Assembly: GCA_937921035.1 (NCBI GenBank)
Contig: CALEUL010000051.1
Location: 1 to 64,000 of the forward strand
Reading direction: 5' to 3'
From: an uncultured Porphyromonadaceae bacterium
GTDB lineage: Bacteria > Bacteroidota > Bacteroidia > Bacteroidales > Muribaculaceae
Length of the DNA stretch: 64,000 nt
Shown here: positions 42,295 to 52,302 of the stretch, piece by piece
Numbering within the stretch: position 1 is the first letter of the stretch
Layout of the letters: each line of letters starts with the position of its first letter
Position numbers and translations under genes: made by a program
The notes under the pieces: model-generated
Databases searched by the model: none
What the model was told of the DNA's origin: nothing
The model's input: the letters and a program-made list of their open reading frames with translations, nothing else

Positions 42295-45180
42295 TTATGC
42301 TTTTGCCACAGCGGCTTTCTTGCGACGGGCGTCGGCGAGGTAAGCAACGGGGCAGGCTACGTAGATGGTAGCGAATGTACCGATGATTACACCGAAGGTC
42401 ATTGCAAAGATGAAGCTGCGGATGGAATCGCCGCCAAGAATGAAGATGCACAGCAGCACGAGCAGTGTAGAAGCCGATGTCATGATTGTACGGCTAAGTG
42501 TGCTGTTGATGGACTTATTGATGGTGGTGAAGAAATCCTGTTTGGGATAAAGGGCGGTGTTCTCGCGCACACGGTCGAATACAACCACTGTATCGTTAAT
42601 CTGATAACCGATTACCGTAAGGATTGCCGCGATGAACGTCTGATCTACTTCCATTGCGAAGGGCAGCACGCCGTAGAACATCGAATAGAAACCGATGATG
42701 AAGAAAGCAGTGAACGCTACGGCAGCGAGTGCGCCAAGAGAGAATGCCACGTTGCGGAAGCGGAGGAGAATGTAGAGGAACATGGCCATGAGGGCGATTG
42801 CAACGGCGATGTATGCGTCGGTGCGCATGTCGTCGGCCACAGAAGGACCTACTTTCTGCGAGCTTACGATACCCTGGGATGCGTCGGTGGTGGAGAACTC
42901 GGCGGGAGTCATGCCTTCGCGCAGATAGGGTTTCAGAGCCTGGTAGAGCTTATCGGTGATTTCGCGTTCGGTATCGGCCTGTTCATCGTTAATCTTGTAG
43001 TTGGTGGAAACACGCACCTGGTTGGAGCTTTCGATTGTAATAACCGAGGTGGATGCGCCGGGGAACTGCTGAGCGAGTACACCCTGCAGCTCTGTGGTGC
43101 TTACGGGTTTCTCGAACTTAACGATGTAGTTACGGCCGCCGGAGAAGTCGATACCCTGATTGAGGCCGCGGGCGAACAGCGATATAACAACGATTACCAC
43201 AATAGCCAATACAACGGTGAAGCTGATTTTACGCTGGGCAAGGAAGTTGATGTTCGGGCTAACGAACAGCTTGCGTGCGAGGGATGTGGAGAATGTAAGC
43301 TTGTTGAACGCCTTGGTCTTTGCATACCAGAGGAAGAACAGACGGCTCAGATATACTGCTGTGAAGAACGAGCATACAAGACCGATGATAAGGGTTGTAG
43401 CGAAGCCCTTGATAGGACCTGTACCGAACAGCAGGAGGATTACGCCGGTAATAACCGATGTAAGGTTGGAGTCGAAGATAGCGGAGAATGCATTGCTGTA
43501 ACCGTCGGCAAGTGCGTTGCGCACGTTCTTGCCGGCGCGAAGCTCTTCTTTGGTACGCTCGAAGATCAGCACGTTGGCGTCGACAGCCATACCGAGCGAC
43601 AGCACGATACCGGCGATACCGCTCATGGTGAGCACGGCCTGGAACGATGCCAGAATACCGATTGTGAAGAAGAGGTTGCACAACAGGCAGACGTTGGCGA
43701 TGAGTCCGGGGATAACGCCATAGAAGCCCATCATGAAAATCATGAGGAGAACAAGAGCCACAATGAACGATACAAAACCGTCGTGGATTGCCTGTTTACC
43801 CAGCGAAGGACCAACAACCATATCGGAAATGATATGAACCTTGGCGTCCATCTTACCGGACTTAAGCACGTTGGCAAGGTCTCGGGCTTCTTCGATGGAG
43901 AAGTCGCCTGTGATGGAGGACTGTCCGCCTTCGATCTTGTCGTTCACATTAGGAGCGGAGTAAACCTTGTCGTCGAGGACGATGGCAACCTGTTTGCCTA
44001 CGTTCTGACCGGTGATACGGGCCCAGTTACGTGCGCCTTCGGCGTTCATGCGCATCGAAACCTCGTTGCCGCGAAGCTGGTCGTAGTTGGACGATGCGTC
44101 GCTCACAGCCTTGCCGTCGAGGGCGGGTTTGCCGCCGTTGGCGCGGAGGGCGTAGAGAGCGAAGCCGAAGTTATGCTCGTTGTTTTTCTCGTCGACACGT
44201 ACGGTAGGCTTAACAGCCCAGCGGAGACGAAGGTCGGAGGGAAGGATGCTCTTAGCCGCAGATGTGGCAAGAATCGCGTCAATGGCCGACATTGCCTTTG
44301 CATCGGCAGCGTAGCCTACTGTTGCGCCATAGCCAGCACCCTGCTGAAGGAGTGCCATCAGAGGAGCAACGTTAACGGTGGTGTCGTTGGCAAGACGGTT
44401 TATGAGAGTGCTGAAAGAGTTTGAAAGCTCTTCGGCACGGTATGTCTCGTAGAATTCGAGGTTGGCGGAACGCTGCAGAAGGTCGCGTACACGCTCGTGG
44501 TCCTTAACGCCGGGGAGTTCCAGAAGAATCTGGCCGTCCTTACCCTGAAGTACCTGGATGTTGGGCGAAACAACGCCGAACTGGTCGATACGGTTGCGGA
44601 GGACGTTAGTTGCGGAGTTATCCACGCGGTCCTTAACCTGGCTTTTGAGTGTGGCGCGTACAGCGTCGTCGCTCATACCGGAGGAAATAACATCCTGGAA
44701 GAGGACCGAGAAGTCGGCCTGAGGTTTGGCCTGACGATAGAGCTGAACAAAACTGCTTACGAAATCATCGCTCTGGTGGCTTGTAACCATTTTGTTGGCA
44801 CCGGCCAAAGCAGCTTCGAAAGTGGAGTCCGTTGCACCCGATTTCATCGAGCGGAGCATGTCGGGCATATCCACCTGAAGGATTACGTTCATACCGCCTT
44901 TAAGGTCAAGGCCGAGGCCTACGCCCCATTTGCGGACATCATTGAGTTTGTAGTAGCCTAGATACACTTTCTTGTCGCCGAGCGAATCCATGTAGTGTTT
45001 GTAGGCCTGGTTGTAGGCTGCGTCGTCGTTGTCGCCGGATTCTACGAGGGCATATTCGGCTGCCTTACTCTCGTACTTGTTCGAAATGAACGTGAACGAA
45101 AGATAGAACAGACAAACCAGCACCAAGAAAACGGCAATCACACCTGCTACGATGCTACCTAATTTTCCATTGCTTTGCAT
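42295..45180 (-). CDS. secDF: Fused protein translocase subunit SecDF
   Basis: SecD and SecF joined in one chain of 961 residues, the usual state in Bacteroidota; it uses proton motive force to pull exported proteins through SecYEG. The SecD half has an N-terminal helix, the P1 region with 'GLGLDLKGGMNVILQVDMPD' (about 86-105) and 'GKDGQILLELPGVKDHERVR', then five helices with 'GMAVDANVLIFERTKEEL'. The SecF half begins near 650 and carries 'NQGIDFSGGRNYIVKFE' and 'GYQINDTVVVFDRVREN'. A -7 element is 56 nt upstream. Confidence 0.96.
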   Translation of the reverse strand: MQSNGKLGSIVAGVIAVFLVLVCLFYLSFTFISNKYESKAAEYALVESGDNDDAAYNQAYKHYMDSLGDKKVYLGYYKLNDVRKWGVGLGLDLKGGMNVILQVDMPDMLRSMKSGATDSTFEAALAGANKMVTSHQSDDFVSSFVQLYRQAKPQADFSVLFQDVISSGMSDDAVRATLKSQVKDRVDNSATNVLRNRIDQFGVVSPNIQVLQGKDGQILLELPGVKDHERVRDLLQRSANLEFYETYRAEELSNSFSTLINRLANDTTVNVAPLMALLQQGAGYGATVGYAADAKAMSAIDAILATSAAKSILPSDLRLRWAVKPTVRVDEKNNEHNFGFALYALRANGGKPALDGKAVSDASSNYDQLRGNEVSMRMNAEGARNWARITGQNVGKQVAIVLDDKVYSAPNVNDKIEGGQSSITGDFSIEEARDLANVLKSGKMDAKVHIISDMVVGPSLGKQAIHDGFVSFIVALVLLMIFMMGFYGVIPGLIANVCLLCNLFFTIGILASFQAVLTMSGIAGIVLSLGMAVDANVLIFERTKEELRAGKNVRNALADGYSNAFSAIFDSNLTSVITGVILLLFGTGPIKGFATTLIIGLVCSFFTAVYLSRLFFLWYAKTKAFNKLTFSTSLARKLFVSPNINFLAQRKISFTVVLAIVVIVVISLFARGLNQGIDFSGGRNYIVKFEKPVSTTELQGVLAQQFPGASTSVITIESSNQVRVSTNYKINDEQADTEREITDKLYQALKPYLREGMTPAEFSTTDASQGIVSSQKVGPSVADDMRTDAYIAVAIALMAMFLYILLRFRNVAFSLGALAAVAFTAFFIIGFYSMFYGVLPFAMEVDQTFIAAILTVIGYQINDTVVVFDRVRENTALYPKQDFFTTINKSINSTLSRTIMTSASTLLVLLCIFILGGDSIRSFIFAMTFGVIIGTFATIYVACPVAYLADARRKKAAVAKA

Positions 45181-45235
45181 GTAGGTTTATGGTTTAATTA
45201 TTAATGATTTTGTTGCAAGTTTTGAATTCAGTTTG

Positions 45236-45243
45236 CAAATATA
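45236..45243 (-). promoter_or_regulatory. -7 promoter element of secDF
   Basis: TATATTTG on the minus strand (45243-45236), 56 nt before the ATG. No TTTG was found at the standard distance. The rest of the 184-nt gap up to 45364 shows nothing else. Confidence 0.45.
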
Positions 45244-45364
45244 CGTATAATTCTACAAAATGGAGACATACGCGGGGCGTTTTTTTTAATTTAAAGGCTC
45301 CCAGAGGCGGAAATCGGGGCCAATCAAGCCTTCTGTTCTCGCTTACTGAAGCATATTCCCGCGT

Positions 45365-46498
45365 TTAAATTTGTGCCAGCCTTACAATCTGCTCTGCCGT
45401 AGCGGCCACGTTTCGGCGGGCCGCCTCGGCTTTCATGGCCTCGGCAAGGGCGCACGGGCCGGGAACAACAGGGAATACTGCCCGGAATCCTGCGTCTGTC
45501 AGACTGTCGTATGCACTCACGGCACCTCCTATTGCAACAACGGGAATATGCCGGCGCAGACCGCGCTGCAGCACTCCGTATGGCGTTTTGCCGTGAATGG
45601 TCTGTCTGTCGAGGCGTCCCTCGCCGGTAATTATCATATCGGCGCCGGCAATTATATCGTCGAAGTGTATCGCATCCAGCATAAGTTCTATGCCCGGTTT
45701 TAGCGTGGCATTGAAAAAAGCGGCGAAACAGGCGCCGAGGCCACCGGCGGCTCCGGCCCCCGGCATCGAGGAAACATCGCGGCCTACGGTTTGCTGTATC
45801 ACACTGGCATAGTTCCGCAAACCATCGTCAAGGCGTTTCACAGCTGCCTCGTCGGCACCCTTCTGTGGAGCGAACACATACGCTGCCCCATCAGGACCGA
45901 AGAGCGGATTGTCGACATCGCACGCTATCAGGAATTCGGCATCGCGGGCGCGGCGGTCCATACCGCGTAAGTCTATGGTATGTATCTCACCGAGGGCCTC
46001 GCCACAGGGGTTCAGTTCTGTGCCGCGGGCGTCGAGAAACCGCACGCCCAACGCGTTCAGCAGACCCATGCCGCCGTCGTTGGTGGCACTTCCGCCTATT
46101 CCCATCAATATGGCGGTGCAGCCACGGTCGAGCGCATCTTTTATCATCTGCCCGACGCCGTAAGTACTGGTATATAGCGGATTGCGTTGCTGTTCAGGAA
46201 TAAGAGTCAGCCCTGAAGCCTGAGCCATTTCAATAATGGCCATATGCCCGTCGCCCGACATGCCGTAGGAGGCGTCGACGGTATCTTCAAGCGGCCCGCG
46301 TACCCGGCAGCTTACGTAGGTGCCTTCAAGGCCAGAGACAAGAGCCTGCACCGTGCCTTCGCCACCATCGGCAACGGCAACTATGCGGGTCTCAACCGAA
46401 GGGCAAGCCCTATGTATGCCTTCTGCCACGGCCACACCGACATCCTCGGACGAAAGCGACCCTTTGAAAGAGTCGCACGCAATCACAATTATTTTCAT
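45365..46498 (-). CDS. Glycerate kinase (GlxK/GarK family)
   Basis: Phosphorylates D-glycerate, feeding it into glycolysis or serine metabolism. The 377 residues carry the family signatures 'ACDSFKGSLSSEDVGVAVAEG' at the N-terminus (first 20 shown here run from about 8), 'GIGGSATNDGGMG' at about 135-147, and 'ITGEGRLDRQTIHGKTP' at about 287-303. It starts 14 nt after the beta-barrel gene and ends the long minus-strand operon, with no obvious functional tie to the barrel or TPR genes. Confidence 0.92.
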   Translation of the reverse strand: MKIIVIACDSFKGSLSSEDVGVAVAEGIHRACPSVETRIVAVADGGEGTVQALVSGLEGTYVSCRVRGPLEDTVDASYGMSGDGHMAIIEMAQASGLTLIPEQQRNPLYTSTYGVGQMIKDALDRGCTAILMGIGGSATNDGGMGLLNALGVRFLDARGTELNPCGEALGEIHTIDLRGMDRRARDAEFLIACDVDNPLFGPDGAAYVFAPQKGADEAAVKRLDDGLRNYASVIQQTVGRDVSSMPGAGAAGGLGACFAAFFNATLKPGIELMLDAIHFDDIIAGADMIITGEGRLDRQTIHGKTPYGVLQRGLRRHIPVVAIGGAVSAYDSLTDAGFRAVFPVVPGPCALAEAMKAEAARRNVAATAEQIVRLAQI

Positions 46499-46512
46499 GG
46501 TACGGTATTGTA

Positions 46513-48111
46513 TCAGAAACGGAAGTCAAGGCCAAGGAGACCTCTTACGCCGGGTCCTGACAGGCCGGGAATAATCTGAGGACGGCTATTGAGCACATTA
46601 TCGATGCTCGCAAACAGCGACAGATTGCTGCACAGTTTCCATGTACCGTGCAATTCGAGTTCACAGGCATCGCCGAGGCTTTGATTTCTCGTCGACACCA
46701 TATCCAAGTATCTGCGTCCGGAGCGGAGGGTGTATCGCAATCCGGCGCTCCACTCACGGCAGATGTGGAGATCGGCGCGGGCATCGAGAGTGAACTTGGG
46801 TCTGTCAAAATAGGGAAGGTCATCATCGGTAATATTATCCGGACCAGTTGAAAGGCGCAGCGAGGCATCAAGAAGTTCGTTACGCTTGTATTTTAACTCG
46901 GCACCGAGAATCCAGCCCTTTACATCGCTCTGCGTGCATGCATATCGCACTCCGGTATAAGCCGGTAGCAACATGTTGTTCATTCGGGCATATCCGGCAA
47001 AAATATCTGCCGAAAAACCGCCAAAATCTCCCAGACGCACGCCGGCTTTCACATTGTACGGCGAATGAGAAGGCGCGAAAGCACTTTCTTCCACAGCGAA
47101 GGGCGAATAAGCATAGAGGCGTGCAACGGTGTTGAGCCGAGTGCCGCCCGTGGCGCGAAGATATAGCCCTGCAACCGGGGCTATATTCCAGCGGGCGCTC
47201 ACATCGGGCGCCACGTGGAACCCGCTGCCGGGCACGGAAATACCAAAATCCATGCGCACACCGATATTAAACTCCACATTATCTTTGCGATATGCAAGAC
47301 GAGGCGTGAGTGTAACGAGCCACTCCGAATCGGGACCGTCGAGATACTTCGCCCCGAAATCGGCACCACCCCAAAGCAAAGAGTCCAGCCGCGAAAGCAC
47401 ATTCACTCCAAACGATGTAAGCTGCTGACTGATATGACGGTGCGAAGGGCTTTCGGAAAAATTGCTGTTGATGAATCCGTAGCGCAGCCACGCGTCCAAG
47501 CGCACGCCAGAAGTGTAGCGCGCAAGCATGGCGCCTGCGTTGCCGTAGTTCATTGTGCGGCGGGCAAAAGGCAGTTTCGTGGGATTGTGGGCAAAATCGG
47601 CATCGGCGCTTAGCACATATCCGTTGCTGAACATGTGCGAACCATATAGCGACGCCCGCAGCAGATTGCTGCGCACGGTATGGTCCGAAAACTTATCTTT
47701 ATAAGTGTATCCCTCGAAGCCGACCGATGCACCGGCCTGCGTGGCGGCGGTATTCACAATACGGTAGCCTACCTGCGCCGCTGCATTGTAGGCGGGAAAA
47801 TATCCGGCCCACACGTAGCCCGGAAGGGTATCTGGTTCCGCGAGCCCCGTATATACCGGTGGCCGGGAGTAATCCACAATCGGCTTATAATCGACATACT
47901 CGCTGTAATCGGCGGCGGGTAGGGAGAAATCGGGCGCCGGAGCAGCCAAAAGCGCCGGTGTTACACTTTTGAGAGGCGATGCCGCCGGCAGAGATGTATC
48001 CACGGTGCGGTCAACGACAACCTCGGTACTCATATCCTGCGCGGTTGCAATCGGCGCCGCGAGCACAAGCGCCACGATGGGCAAGAACCTCAATATATTA
48101 TTTTTCAGCAT
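46513..48111 (-). CDS. TonB-receptor-like outer-membrane beta-barrel without plug
   Basis: A 532-residue protein with signal peptide ending 'LAAPIATAQ', then a proline-rich linker (about 45-90) and a long beta-barrel domain with alternating aromatic strands ('NLSLFASIDNVLNSRPQI'), ending 'LLGLDFRF'. The C-terminal phenylalanine is typical of outer-membrane barrels. The TonB plug and TonB box are absent. Its start overlaps the end of the TPR gene by 14 bp, and pairs of this type (large TPR protein plus plugless barrel) recur in Bacteroidales; a shared envelope function is inferred. Confidence 0.72.
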   Translation of the reverse strand: MLKNNILRFLPIVALVLAAPIATAQDMSTEVVVDRTVDTSLPAASPLKSVTPALLAAPAPDFSLPAADYSEYVDYKPIVDYSRPPVYTGLAEPDTLPGYVWAGYFPAYNAAAQVGYRIVNTAATQAGASVGFEGYTYKDKFSDHTVRSNLLRASLYGSHMFSNGYVLSADADFAHNPTKLPFARRTMNYGNAGAMLARYTSGVRLDAWLRYGFINSNFSESPSHRHISQQLTSFGVNVLSRLDSLLWGGADFGAKYLDGPDSEWLVTLTPRLAYRKDNVEFNIGVRMDFGISVPGSGFHVAPDVSARWNIAPVAGLYLRATGGTRLNTVARLYAYSPFAVEESAFAPSHSPYNVKAGVRLGDFGGFSADIFAGYARMNNMLLPAYTGVRYACTQSDVKGWILGAELKYKRNELLDASLRLSTGPDNITDDDLPYFDRPKFTLDARADLHICREWSAGLRYTLRSGRRYLDMVSTRNQSLGDACELELHGTWKLCSNLSLFASIDNVLNSRPQIIPGLSGPGVRGLLGLDFRF

Positions 48112-51055
48112 TCTTCGACATTGTTTTTAATCGTTCCTCAATCATGGTCTCGATATCGGTTTCCTTACCGGGATAATTGTCGCGCAAAGCCTCGAGGTAC
48201 TCGCGCGCCTCGAATTCCTTGCCGTCGGCCTTGTATATATCGCTCAGTAATATAAAACCGCGGGCAACCCAATATGCGTGCGGCGAGCCTGATTCCACAA
48301 ATTTCTGCGCAGCCTCGCGCGCCTTTGCAAGCTTACCGGTAGCAAACAGGGCTTCGGCGGCGCGATAGGCGCTCTTGGATCCGTTCAGGTCGGAAGTATT
48401 AGAAGCCATAGCCTGCCATATCTCAAGCGCTGCGTCGGTCTTGCCGTCGGCGTCGAGCGCACATGCCTTTACATAACGGGCCTCAGATACAAGCGCCGGA
48501 GAAGCGTGCGAGGCAATAATCTCGTCGGCTTTCGCGATGGCGGCCTCGTTCTCGCCCATGTCGCGACGCGCCCGCATAATGCCTGCTCGGGCCTCGGCCA
48601 GGCGGTCGCTGTCGGCGGTACGCCGTTCTATTTCCTCCCACAGCTTTATGGCCTCTGGGAGACTGTCCTTCTTATAGCAGACTTCGGCCAACACGACCAT
48701 CGCAGGTTCAGCGGCACGGCTGTCGGGATACTGCTCCACTATCCGGCGCGCCACCGTTTCGCTTCCGGCGGTATTTCCCTTGCCTGCGGCGCTCTCCAGC
48801 ATAGCCGCAAGCAAATCGGGGTTATGGGGGGAGGAAGGATAGTCGCTTATAAATTTTTCTATCGCGCTGGAATCGCCATTACGGCGGAAACGGTTAAGCG
48901 CTGTGGTATAGCTTATCTCCTCAGCCTCGGCAGAATCCACGGCAGGAGCGTTGCCGACCGACTGTACGAAGGCGAGATATTCATCGCCGTTGCCATCTTC
49001 CATATAAAGATTCTTCAACAGCTTTGAAGCCTGAGCGGCCTCCTCGGATGTCGGATACTTGCTTATGAGTGTGCGGTATGCCTCGAAAGCCTCTGCACGG
49101 CGCTTCATGTCTATCAGCGTCATGCCCATCTGAATATAGGCGCGACGTCCCGCCGAGGTAGTGGGATAGTCGCGGATAAGGCTACGGTATGTTTCCACGG
49201 CATCGGAGTTTCGCCCGAGGCTGATCTGTGCCTGCGATGTCTCCAGCAGGGCGTCAGGCAAAAGTTTCGACTTGGGATAACTGCGGCGGAACTGCGCGAG
49301 AGCCTGCAGTTTACCCTCGTAGTCGCGCATATACCCCAGCATACGGGCTTTGTCGAGCAGAGCGCCGTCGCCATTGGCGGCATTGGTTTCCTGCGCATCG
49401 CCATAATAATCGGCAGCTGCAGCGAAATCGTCGGAAGCATAACGCAGGTCTCCCAGACGCTTAAGCACATCGGCGCGCATTTCCTCCGAAAGCTCGCCGG
49501 CAGCAAGGCTCCGGAATATTTTTTCGGATTCAGCGGCACGGCCGCAGGAATAGAGGGCGTAAGCCAGTCCGTACTGCGCCACAGTTCGGTTCTGCCCGTT
49601 GCGGGCACGGTCGAGATAGCTGCGGAAGCAGTCGGCTGCTTCGGGATTGCGTCCGCGCGCCGCAAGAATTTGTCCGCGCAGAAGGCTTATTTCGGCAGCA
49701 AGTTCCACCGAATTTCCTTTTATGCCCGTAGCCCCGGAGATATATTTGTCGGCACTTTCCATATCGCCCTGATTCATCGCCTGCCATGCCAGTGCGTAAA
49801 GCGCCCGCTGCTTTATAGCCAGCTCGGGGACGCCGGGAGATGAGATGCGGCCAATACGTTCCAAAGCGGCGGCATAGTTCTTGTCGGCAAGATAACCTTC
49901 GGCAAGACAAGCGGCCACACGCGATGTATAGGGACCGTCGGGGTACTGTTTCAGAAAATCCTCGAGCATATCTACCGATGATTTGAAGGGCAGCGATGCT
50001 CCGGCCATACTTGCCACGGCATAGTTATACATGGCAGCCTCGCGCACCGCAGGGTCGCTATCGTCGGAGGCCGCCTTGTCCAGTGCGAGCAGAGCAGCCG
50101 AATAATCGCCCTGCTGCATAAGCGCCTGGCCGATATAAAGATATGCCGACTGGCGGAGCGCACCATCGGCCTTTTCGACCACCGGATTAAGATTTTTCAG
50201 AGCTGCATCGATGTCGCCGTTCTCGTAATCGGCCACGCCGACTATATACTGCGCCGACGGCACCGGATTGTTACACATCTTCAAATATTTGCGTAGTTCT
50301 GCCACACCCTCAGACTGCTTGCCTGTACGGCAAAGCGCCTCGCCGGCCACACGTGTCATTTCGGGACGGTCTGCGGCACTGCCCTGCTTTAGAATCTGGC
50401 GCGCCGCACTCAGAGCCTTCTGCCACTGCCCCCGCGCAAAATCTATCTGCGCCATATAATAAGGTACGCGCACGCCCGGCGCGCGCGACGTATTAACATT
50501 GGCAAACTCGGCGGCAGCCTTGTCGTACTGCCCGGCATCAAAAGCCTTTACACCAAGATAAAAGCAAGCGTCGGAGCGCACCGACGGCTCTGAGGAAGCC
50601 TCGCTGAGCAATTTTTCGGCCAGAACATTGTCGCCGCACTCGAAGGCGCACACACCGCAACGGTATGCTACAGCTGCACTTTCGGCAGACGAGAGCGCAC
50701 TACGGTCCAGCTCTATATATTCAGAAAGCGCGGCCTTGTAGTCGCCTGCGGCAAAAAGGCAGTCCGCAGCTCCAGCTGCCGCAGCGACGTACAACGGCGA
50801 GGCGACGTCGCGCGAGCACAATTTCATGAATTCGCTGCGAGCCAGAGCATATTGTCCTTCGGCAAACAGAGAGCGGGCACGCAGCCACAGGTCCTTGCTT
50901 TGCCGAGATGCGTCGGCAGCGCCAAGCGCATCATTCAAAGTAAGCATCAGCTCTCCTCGGGCACGGGCGCCGTCGGGCGCGGGCGCCACAAGCTGTGCGC
51001 CGCCAATCAGCGGCACAGCAAACAGTACAACGGCAGATATAATTTTCTTTTTCAT
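48098..51055 (-). CDS. Large exported tetratricopeptide-repeat protein
   Basis: A 985-residue protein with a signal peptide ('IISAVVLFAVPLIGGAQ') and about twenty TPR-like helical pairs across its whole length, for example 'CLFAAGDYKAALSEYIELD' and 'GLAYALYSCGRAAESEKIF'. It has no catalytic domain. TPR arrays are protein-binding scaffolds, so a periplasmic or outer-membrane assembly role with the overlapping barrel gene is likely. It starts 31 nt after the metal permease gene, so it may belong to the same transcript. Confidence 0.82.
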   Translation of the reverse strand: MKKKIISAVVLFAVPLIGGAQLVAPAPDGARARGELMLTLNDALGAADASRQSKDLWLRARSLFAEGQYALARSEFMKLCSRDVASPLYVAAAAGAADCLFAAGDYKAALSEYIELDRSALSSAESAAVAYRCGVCAFECGDNVLAEKLLSEASSEPSVRSDACFYLGVKAFDAGQYDKAAAEFANVNTSRAPGVRVPYYMAQIDFARGQWQKALSAARQILKQGSAADRPEMTRVAGEALCRTGKQSEGVAELRKYLKMCNNPVPSAQYIVGVADYENGDIDAALKNLNPVVEKADGALRQSAYLYIGQALMQQGDYSAALLALDKAASDDSDPAVREAAMYNYAVASMAGASLPFKSSVDMLEDFLKQYPDGPYTSRVAACLAEGYLADKNYAAALERIGRISSPGVPELAIKQRALYALAWQAMNQGDMESADKYISGATGIKGNSVELAAEISLLRGQILAARGRNPEAADCFRSYLDRARNGQNRTVAQYGLAYALYSCGRAAESEKIFRSLAAGELSEEMRADVLKRLGDLRYASDDFAAAADYYGDAQETNAANGDGALLDKARMLGYMRDYEGKLQALAQFRRSYPKSKLLPDALLETSQAQISLGRNSDAVETYRSLIRDYPTTSAGRRAYIQMGMTLIDMKRRAEAFEAYRTLISKYPTSEEAAQASKLLKNLYMEDGNGDEYLAFVQSVGNAPAVDSAEAEEISYTTALNRFRRNGDSSAIEKFISDYPSSPHNPDLLAAMLESAAGKGNTAGSETVARRIVEQYPDSRAAEPAMVVLAEVCYKKDSLPEAIKLWEEIERRTADSDRLAEARAGIMRARRDMGENEAAIAKADEIIASHASPALVSEARYVKACALDADGKTDAALEIWQAMASNTSDLNGSKSAYRAAEALFATGKLAKAREAAQKFVESGSPHAYWVARGFILLSDIYKADGKEFEAREYLEALRDNYPGKETDIETMIEERLKTMSKNAEK

Positions 51056-51086
51056 AAGACTATAATTGTTTACGCCGCCACAACGG

Positions 51087-51890
51087 TTATCCGCGCAGAG
51101 CTACCACAAGTCTGCAAACGCCGAATATGGCGGCCATCAGCAGTACTATCAGCGCCGAACACGGCACATTGACGAGCGTAGAGAGAAACAGGCCGCCCAG
51201 CGATGCAAGCAGCGAGAAACACACGGAACAGAGCATTACCGACACATAGCGGTGTGTAAAAATCTCGGCTGTGATAATAGGCAGCGACATCATGGACATA
51301 AGCATCATTATACCGGCCAGGCGGATGGTGAGCACTATGGCTATGGCCACGAATACCGTCATGGCATACGATACCGCACGCACAGGCAGACCGCAGACGG
51401 TGGCAAAATCGCGATCGAAAGCAGTGGCCACAATCGTACGCCCCTGCCATACGAAGAAAGCGGCGAGGATGGCCGTGAAAACACCTATAGCCCAAAGATC
51501 GGCGCGCGATATGGTAAGGATGTTACCGAACAGAAAAGCGTTCAGTTCAGGCACATACCCGGGTGTAAGGAAAACAAAAAGCACGCCCAAGGCCATTCCG
51601 AGACCCCATATCACGGCGATAGCGGAATCCTCGCGCAGGCTGAACCGGCGCGACATCCATTCCACACCCACACCGGAGCATACGGCAAAAACACCTGCCA
51701 TAAATACGGGACTGACACCCAGATAATATCCCAGGCCGAGGCCGCCGAAGCACGCATGCGTTATACCGCCGCTGATTGCCACCATGCGGCGTGTTATTAT
51801 ATATGTGCCGATTATGGCCGAGCACAGACCTATAAGAATTACGCCTACAAGGGCGTTGAGAAAAAAATCGTAATGCAGATATTCAAACAT
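51087..51890 (-). CDS. Metal ABC transporter permease (ZnuB/MntB-like)
   Basis: Integral-membrane permease of the ABC-3 family that moves zinc, manganese or iron with a binding protein and an ATPase. The 267 residues form eight or nine helices. Typical features are 'ISGGITHACFGGLGLGYYLG' (about 35-54) and 'MSMMSLPIITAEIFTHRY'. No ATPase or substrate-binding gene is within the window, so partners must be elsewhere. Its start overlaps the Cys-rich membrane gene by 8 bp. Confidence 0.9.
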   Translation of the reverse strand: MFEYLHYDFFLNALVGVILIGLCSAIIGTYIITRRMVAISGGITHACFGGLGLGYYLGVSPVFMAGVFAVCSGVGVEWMSRRFSLREDSAIAVIWGLGMALGVLFVFLTPGYVPELNAFLFGNILTISRADLWAIGVFTAILAAFFVWQGRTIVATAFDRDFATVCGLPVRAVSYAMTVFVAIAIVLTIRLAGIMMLMSMMSLPIITAEIFTHRYVSVMLCSVCFSLLASLGGLFLSTLVNVPCSALIVLLMAAIFGVCRLVVALRG

Positions 51891-52302
51891 TTGCTGTACG
51901 GGCCTGACGGGCCTCTGCTACTATCATTATCAGTTCGTCGCGTACGGCAGTGGGCAGGTTTATGCCACGCAGCTGCACGCTTCGTGCCCAGCCGGCGATA
52001 TCGTCCGGGCGCATGGTAAGGAGAACATCGCGGAACTCCTCGATTTCCCCGTCGGAGTACTCGTCGGCTCCGCGTCCTGCAAAGCGGTCGAGCTCCTCGT
52101 CGTCATAATATTCTATCTCTTTTGAAACGGCCGCAAGAAGCGAATCCTTCTCACATGTTATGTGCATGCCGCAGCATTCCTCGTTTTCGGGTTCGGCAGC
52201 CTCCTCCGGCTGCGCGTTGCGCGCACGCCAACGGCGCTCGTGGAGCCATAGTACAAGCCCCACAAGAACTATCGACACAAGGATTATCAGCGCTACTTTC
52301 AT
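51883..52302 (-). CDS. Cys-rich single-span membrane protein of unknown function
   Basis: 139 residues from the ATG at 52302; longer frames upstream merely run through aroA. One N-terminal membrane helix ('LIILVSIVLVGLVLWL') is followed by a basic segment, then an acidic stretch and the motif 'EECCGMHITCEKD' (about residues 41-53). After it come 'EIEYYDDEELDRFAG' and a helical C-terminus. The Cys-Cys/His/Cys cluster could bind a metal. It overlaps aroA by 4 bp and the metal permease by 8 bp, so it is translationally coupled to both. I do not recognise a named family; a link to metal transport is inferred from the motif and overlap only. Confidence 0.75.
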   Translation of the reverse strand: MKVALIILVSIVLVGLVLWLHERRWRARNAQPEEAAEPENEECCGMHITCEKDSLLAAVSKEIEYYDDEELDRFAGRGADEYSDGEIEEFRDVLLTMRPDDIAGWARSVQLRGINLPTAVRDELIMIVAEARQARTANV

